From: a virus
Strand: one strand, 5' to 3'
IMG/VR virus record: IMGVR_UViG_3300032086_001528
Coordinates: 1 to 26,714 of that record
DNA length: 26,714 bases
How positions within the stretch are numbered: position 1 is the first letter of the stretch; each line of letters begins with the position of its first letter. Below, in pieces: positions 23,743-26,714 of this stretch. The notes under the pieces are model-generated. The model worked only from the letters and a program-made list of their open reading frames with translations. It did no database searches and was not told where the DNA came from. Both the position numbers and the translations under genes were made by a program.

Positions 23743-25010
23743 CAGTGGACCTCCGCCCAGTTCTTCCCTTGTTTCGCTTCTGCTGCGATTGGGACTCGTA
23801 GTTTGTAGTACTCGCCAGCCGCTGCAGCGCTATATACCAGGGATGCTGATAGGTCGTCTGCGTGGTCAGGGTGGCATTCAAATTGCAATTCGTCATGTAC
23901 AAAAGCAAGCTGTGCACAGCACAACTTTGTTGATTCAATAGTTTGTTGATTGATAAGCATCCACCGCTTCGCAACGGTGCCGGCTCCTGACTGGAGCAAG
24001 TAGTTCAAAGCTTTGTGAGGGCTGTCTAGAAGGATCTTGCGACCGTCTATCGATCGGACAAAGCCCTTCTCAGACGCCTTTTTAATTGCCTCAAGTAGTT
24101 CCGACAGTCCATCAATAGCAGATACAAACGCTTCCCTGATTTCCTTACCTTTAATCTTAGCGGTACGATCATTTAGGGAAGAGTCATAGGAATGACCGAT
24201 TTTGGCGTCACCTGCTCCATAGATGAAGGCGTAGGTAATAGTTTTGATTTGCCGCCTAGAAACTCCAACCCGGTCAGCATTCTGTTGATGGATGTCACCG
24301 TTGAGGAGAGTGTCGGCAAAAGACTCAGACCACCGGCCAAGATAATGACCAAGCATCCTGAGTTCAATACCTGCAAGATCAGCACCAACCATAATTTGAC
24401 CTGGCGAGGCTGTGAAGAGTTCTCTGAATTCATGATTACTGGGTACTTGCGCGAGATTTGGTTTGCGATGTGCACATCTGTGCGTGTTTGTAGCAACTGA
24501 ACAATGATGATGAATACGATTAGCACTCGTACATAGCTTCAGCCATGCGTTCGTGCCTTCCGAGATCATCCCCAATTTCTTTGTAATATCGAGACACTTC
24601 AGAAAATCCATAGCAATCGGTGTCCCAATATCCTTGAGAATCACTTCGTCGATGATGGGCTTCCCAGTAGGACTCATCTCCGTTGGATTCCAACCATGAA
24701 ATGTTTGCAGGATCCATGAAATATGGTCGCGAGAGGTCGGGTTTAGTTCTTTCAGTTTGGTGAAGGTACATCCCTCAACGTATCCTGATGTTTTGTTATT
24801 TCGTTTAGGAGTAAATTCCGATCCTTTAACGAAAGGGTGCCTGTTACGTAGTAGCTCACAAGTTTGCTCAAGCTCTCCTCTGAGAGTTGATGCAAGTTGC
24901 CATGCAGCCTTTGTGTCAAAGTGCCATCCATGTAGTTCTTGTGTAGTTAGTATTTGTGCAACGTCGTGCTCTAACGCGACCCAATCAGGTAGGGGTGGAA
25001 GTGATCGCAT
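23742..25010 (-). CDS. DNA polymerase, family A polymerase domain (C-terminal half of a split T7 gp5-like enzyme)
   Basis: This 422-aa ORF carries the thumb, palm and fingers of a T7-like polymerase. Motif A is VGADLAGIELRMLGHYL (catalytic D211), the O-helix motif B is RRQIKTITYAFIYGAG (R252, K256, Y260, Y264) and motif C is AFVHDELQFEC (H372, D373, E374), so the active site is complete. Tyr260 is at the T7 Tyr526 position that allows dideoxynucleotide use. The region corresponding to the thioredoxin-binding insertion in the thumb is only about half the T7 length. It lacks an exonuclease domain, which is in the upstream ORF. The ATG lies inside the last 40 nt of that ORF, in the -1 frame. Confidence 0.93.
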   Translation of the reverse strand: MRSLPPLPDWVALEHDVAQILTTQELHGWHFDTKAAWQLASTLRGELEQTCELLRNRHPFVKGSEFTPKRNNKTSGYVEGCTFTKLKELNPTSRDHISWILQTFHGWNPTEMSPTGKPIIDEVILKDIGTPIAMDFLKCLDITKKLGMISEGTNAWLKLCTSANRIHHHCSVATNTHRCAHRKPNLAQVPSNHEFRELFTASPGQIMVGADLAGIELRMLGHYLGRWSESFADTLLNGDIHQQNADRVGVSRRQIKTITYAFIYGAGDAKIGHSYDSSLNDRTAKIKGKEIREAFVSAIDGLSELLEAIKKASEKGFVRSIDGRKILLDSPHKALNYLLQSGAGTVAKRWMLINQQTIESTKLCCAQLAFVHDELQFECHPDHADDLSASLVYSAAAAGEYYKLRVPIAAEAKQGKNWAEVH

Positions 25011-25513
25011 AGTTTTTTGGTAACGTTTACATCTTGTATGCAGTAGTCCTGCATATCTTGTGACCAGCTTTGCCAGTCAGTGTCTTTCCCGAATTGACCT
25101 TTGAACTCACTTAGTCGGTAGCCATAGCTCTCAAGACTGTGACGCCCCCACATGTATGAAGGCATGTTCTTCCAACGACCTACAAACTTGCCGTCTTTAG
25201 TCTTTGGACCACGGTCAGTGTCAAGAATGTCTGTGTGATAGAGCCTAGACAACAACAATGTGTCTACAACCAAGGCGGTTGGCTCGAACCACGCATAGAT
25301 CTTTTTAAGGACAGGTATGTCATAACCGATGACATTATGTCCGCAGATAGTTTCTGCCTCTTGGAGGATTTGTACACCACGGACAATAGGTTCCTGATCA
25401 CCTTCGTCGTTGTAGACAAGGGTTTGGTCAGTCTCCGTGTCGTAGATGACAAGACAGTGAATACGGGTAACATCATCTAGAAGACCGTCACTTTCCAGGT
25501 CGAATACCAGCAT
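24971..25513 (-). CDS. DNA polymerase 3'-5' proofreading exonuclease domain (N-terminal half of a split T7 gp5-like enzyme)
   Basis: The 180-aa product aligns with residues 1 to about 190 of T7 DNA polymerase. The proofreading carboxylates are retained: MLVFDLESDG (D5, E7, the same numbering as T7), GHNVIGYDIPVL (D65) and DYCIQDVNVTK (D161). It ends HFHPYLIGSR and then stops, while the polymerase continues in the -1 frame from an ATG 40 nt earlier. A single extra base near 24975 would give a continuous sequence HPYLIGS.ALEHD that matches normal polymerases. So this is a genuine split, a programmed frameshift, or a one-base sequencing or assembly error. The start gives the conserved first residue of the family. 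Confidence 0.9.
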   Translation of the reverse strand: MLVFDLESDGLLDDVTRIHCLVIYDTETDQTLVYNDEGDQEPIVRGVQILQEAETICGHNVIGYDIPVLKKIYAWFEPTALVVDTLLLSRLYHTDILDTDRGPKTKDGKFVGRWKNMPSYMWGRHSLESYGYRLSEFKGQFGKDTDWQSWSQDMQDYCIQDVNVTKKLCDHFHPYLIGSR

Positions 25514-25581
25514 TCTTCCAAACGTATGTTTTGTCGATGAACTGGGCTTTGCGTACCATCTCCTCAGTAGGAGGATTAGGT

Positions 25582-26714
25582 TTAGAAATCGGTAGTTGCG
25601 TCGAACTCTGATTCGATTGCAGTTTCATTAAATTTGCAGGTAGATAAGTCGTAAGTCAGTTTTGAGGCGACGCCAACTTCGCCTGAATAACGATTTTTAA
25701 GCACTCGCACAGTCGTAGCACTTCCATCTTTGTCGGATTGTTGATCTCGTTCCAATCCAATGACCGCGTCGCTGAGTTGAGCGATTGCAGCAGATCCGCG
25801 CAGTTGTCCGAGCGTAACTCGTGCACCTTCTTCATGATTAACATCTCCTGATGTTCTTCGTAAATGTGAAACTAGAAAGAGTGATATGCCTGTTCTTTCA
25901 ACCAATGACCTCAAGCGAGTCATTGTGTTGTCAATCATCCGGCGTTCGTCGCCGTCAAGGCCAGACAGCAAAATAGACAGGTGATCAAGGAAAACAACAC
26001 GGGTTTCAAGAGCAGACGCCATGTACTCGATCCGGTTGTAGATGTGATCCGGGTCATACGATCCGAAGCCATCAAATAGGTGGAGATTCCACGTTGCGAT
26101 GGTTTCATCGAACGCTTTAACTAGCTCAGATCGATCATGTTCTCCAAGGTGGAGACTTCGTCCTGTTGCTGCGGACATAAGTCCGAGAGCTGTACGACGG
26201 TTTGATTCTTCAAGTGCCAAATAACCGACCCGTTCTCCTTTGTTAAGAAGGTGAGTTGCAAGGTCACGACAGAAGGACGATTTTCCAATACCACTTCCTG
26301 CAGTAATTGTGACAAGCTCTCCGTACCGGATCCCGTGAAGCTTTTGTTGTAGTCCTTGAAAGGGGTAGTCATGATCTGAGGGTGGTGTTGGTGTTGTGAC
26401 GAGTTCAAGTAGTTGTTTTGCGTCAACAATCCCGTCTGGTTTGTACTGTTCGTGTTCAAAACTCAGAAGATTACGAATGGCCTCTGAATCTTTAGCTTGT
26501 AAAGCTTCTGAGGCATCCTTGTAATCGGCTAGAAAACCTATGAAAGCTTTGCCAGGTGGTAACACCCCGGCAGCTTCAATTGCAGCCTCTCTACCCGGTT
26601 TATCGTTATCGAAGAAAAGGATTACTTTGTCGAAACTTGTGATGTAATCGAAGTTGTCCTGCATCGCTTTCTTTGCAGATGCAGCACCATTCGGAATCGA
26701 AGTGATTGCGTAGT
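25582..26714 (-). CDS. Primase/helicase, C-terminal part (T7 gp4-like), partial
   Basis: The reading frame is open to the right edge (the residues upstream of the first internal Met, AITSIPNGASAKKA, match T7 gp4), so only the N-terminal zinc-binding and primase part is missing. Visible parts are the end of the TOPRIM domain (VILFFDNDKPGREAA), the RecA-like helicase core with Walker A (TAGSGIGKSSF), the catalytic EES motif, Walker B (VVFLDHLSILLSG), the motif 3 region (ISLFLVSHLRR) and the H4-type GQLRGSAAIAQLSD. The protein unwinds DNA and primes the lagging strand. The C-terminus is acidic and ends DATTDF, like T7 NDTDF, whose terminal Phe contacts the polymerase. It is followed by a 68-bp gap and the polymerase exonuclease ORF. 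Confidence 0.97.
   Translation of the reverse strand, partial: YAITSIPNGAASAKKAMQDNFDYITSFDKVILFFDNDKPGREAAIEAAGVLPPGKAFIGFLADYKDASEALQAKDSEAIRNLLSFEHEQYKPDGIVDAKQLLELVTTPTPPSDHDYPFQGLQQKLHGIRYGELVTITAGSGIGKSSFCRDLATHLLNKGERVGYLALEESNRRTALGLMSAATGRSLHLGEHDRSELVKAFDETIATWNLHLFDGFGSYDPDHIYNRIEYMASALETRVVFLDHLSILLSGLDGDERRMIDNTMTRLRSLVERTGISLFLVSHLRRTSGDVNHEEGARVTLGQLRGSAAIAQLSDAVIGLERDQQSDKDGSATTVRVLKNRYSGEVGVASKLTYDLSTCKFNETAIESEFDATTDF

Noticed and set aside
25010-25018. Canonical heptamer AAAAAAC as a -1 programmed frameshift site in the polymerase
   Set aside because: The heptamer is present but the zero-frame codons are AAA-AAA-CTA, so it is not in the phase required for classical X-XXY-YYZ slippage. 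A simple A-run slip remains possible, so the point is kept only within the split-polymerase finding.
25488-25559. A 23-aa ORF (MVRKAQFIDKTYVWKNAGIR...) between helicase and polymerase genes, preceded by GAGGAG
   Set aside because: The purine-rich site touches the ATG with no spacing, the ORF runs into the polymerase exonuclease gene in another frame, and I recognise no family. It could be a leader peptide but cannot be supported.
1-26714. Integrase, attachment site, CRISPR array or insertion sequence
   Set aside because: No recombinase or transposase gene, no spaced direct repeats and no inverted-repeat-bounded element was seen in any region.

Overview
The window is part of a lytic, T7-like cyanophage genome (a marine-type cyanopodovirus). 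Every gene I can support lies on the minus strand, so the map reads in phage order from about 26714 down to 1. Evidence for the assignment is (1) a T7-ordered set of replication, head and tail genes whose products match T7 gp4, gp5, gp6, gp8, gp9, gp10 to gp17, and (2) cyanobacterium-derived genes placed among the head genes: psbA (photosystem II D1), a high-light-inducible protein gene, and a probable NblA phycobilisome-degradation adaptor. NblA would suit a phycobilisome-bearing host such as Synechococcus (inference). There is no integrase, CRISPR array, complete tRNA or insertion sequence here.

Layout in transcription order. Replication and nucleotides (26714-20210): C-terminal part of primase/helicase; a family A DNA polymerase split into an exonuclease ORF and a polymerase ORF in different frames; a T7 gp6-like 5'-3' exonuclease; an NblA-like protein; a DUF3310 protein; a MazG-like pyrophosphohydrolase; and class I ribonucleotide reductase large and small subunits. 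Head (20235-14040): a 60-aa unknown, a proline-rich gp7.3-like protein, portal, scaffold, hli, two tiny basic genes, a secreted beta-rich protein that looks like an outer-membrane barrel, psbA, a 36-aa gene, a structured leader, and the major capsid protein followed by a strong UUCG terminator. Tail and ejection core (13980-1): tail tubular proteins A and B, a gp13-like protein, gp14-like protein, gp15-like protein carrying a lytic transglycosylase domain at its C-terminus, a giant gp16-like core protein, a 950-aa tail fibre with 14 decapeptide repeats and a beta-helix, and the first codons of a second tail-fibre-like gene at the left edge.

The genes are packed tightly. Most junctions are ATGA or TAATG overlaps, which suggests translational coupling, and several overlaps are much longer (95 and 125 nt). 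No stretch above 300 bases lacks a gene. The only real non-coding spaces are about 148 bp before the capsid gene, 77 bp after psbA, 98 bp before psbA, 68 bp before the polymerase and 59 bp after capsid; four of these five hold hairpins or a terminator.

How the parts work together: host nucleotides are recycled (exonuclease, MazG, RNR) into phage DNA (helicase and polymerase). Photosynthetic energy supply is kept going (PsbA, Hli) while the light-harvesting antenna may be dismantled (NblA). The head, tail and ejection machinery follow. The points most worth a second look are the split polymerase, the NblA candidate, the tyrosine-less RNR small subunit, the secreted barrel-like protein next to psbA, and the structured leader upstream of capsid.
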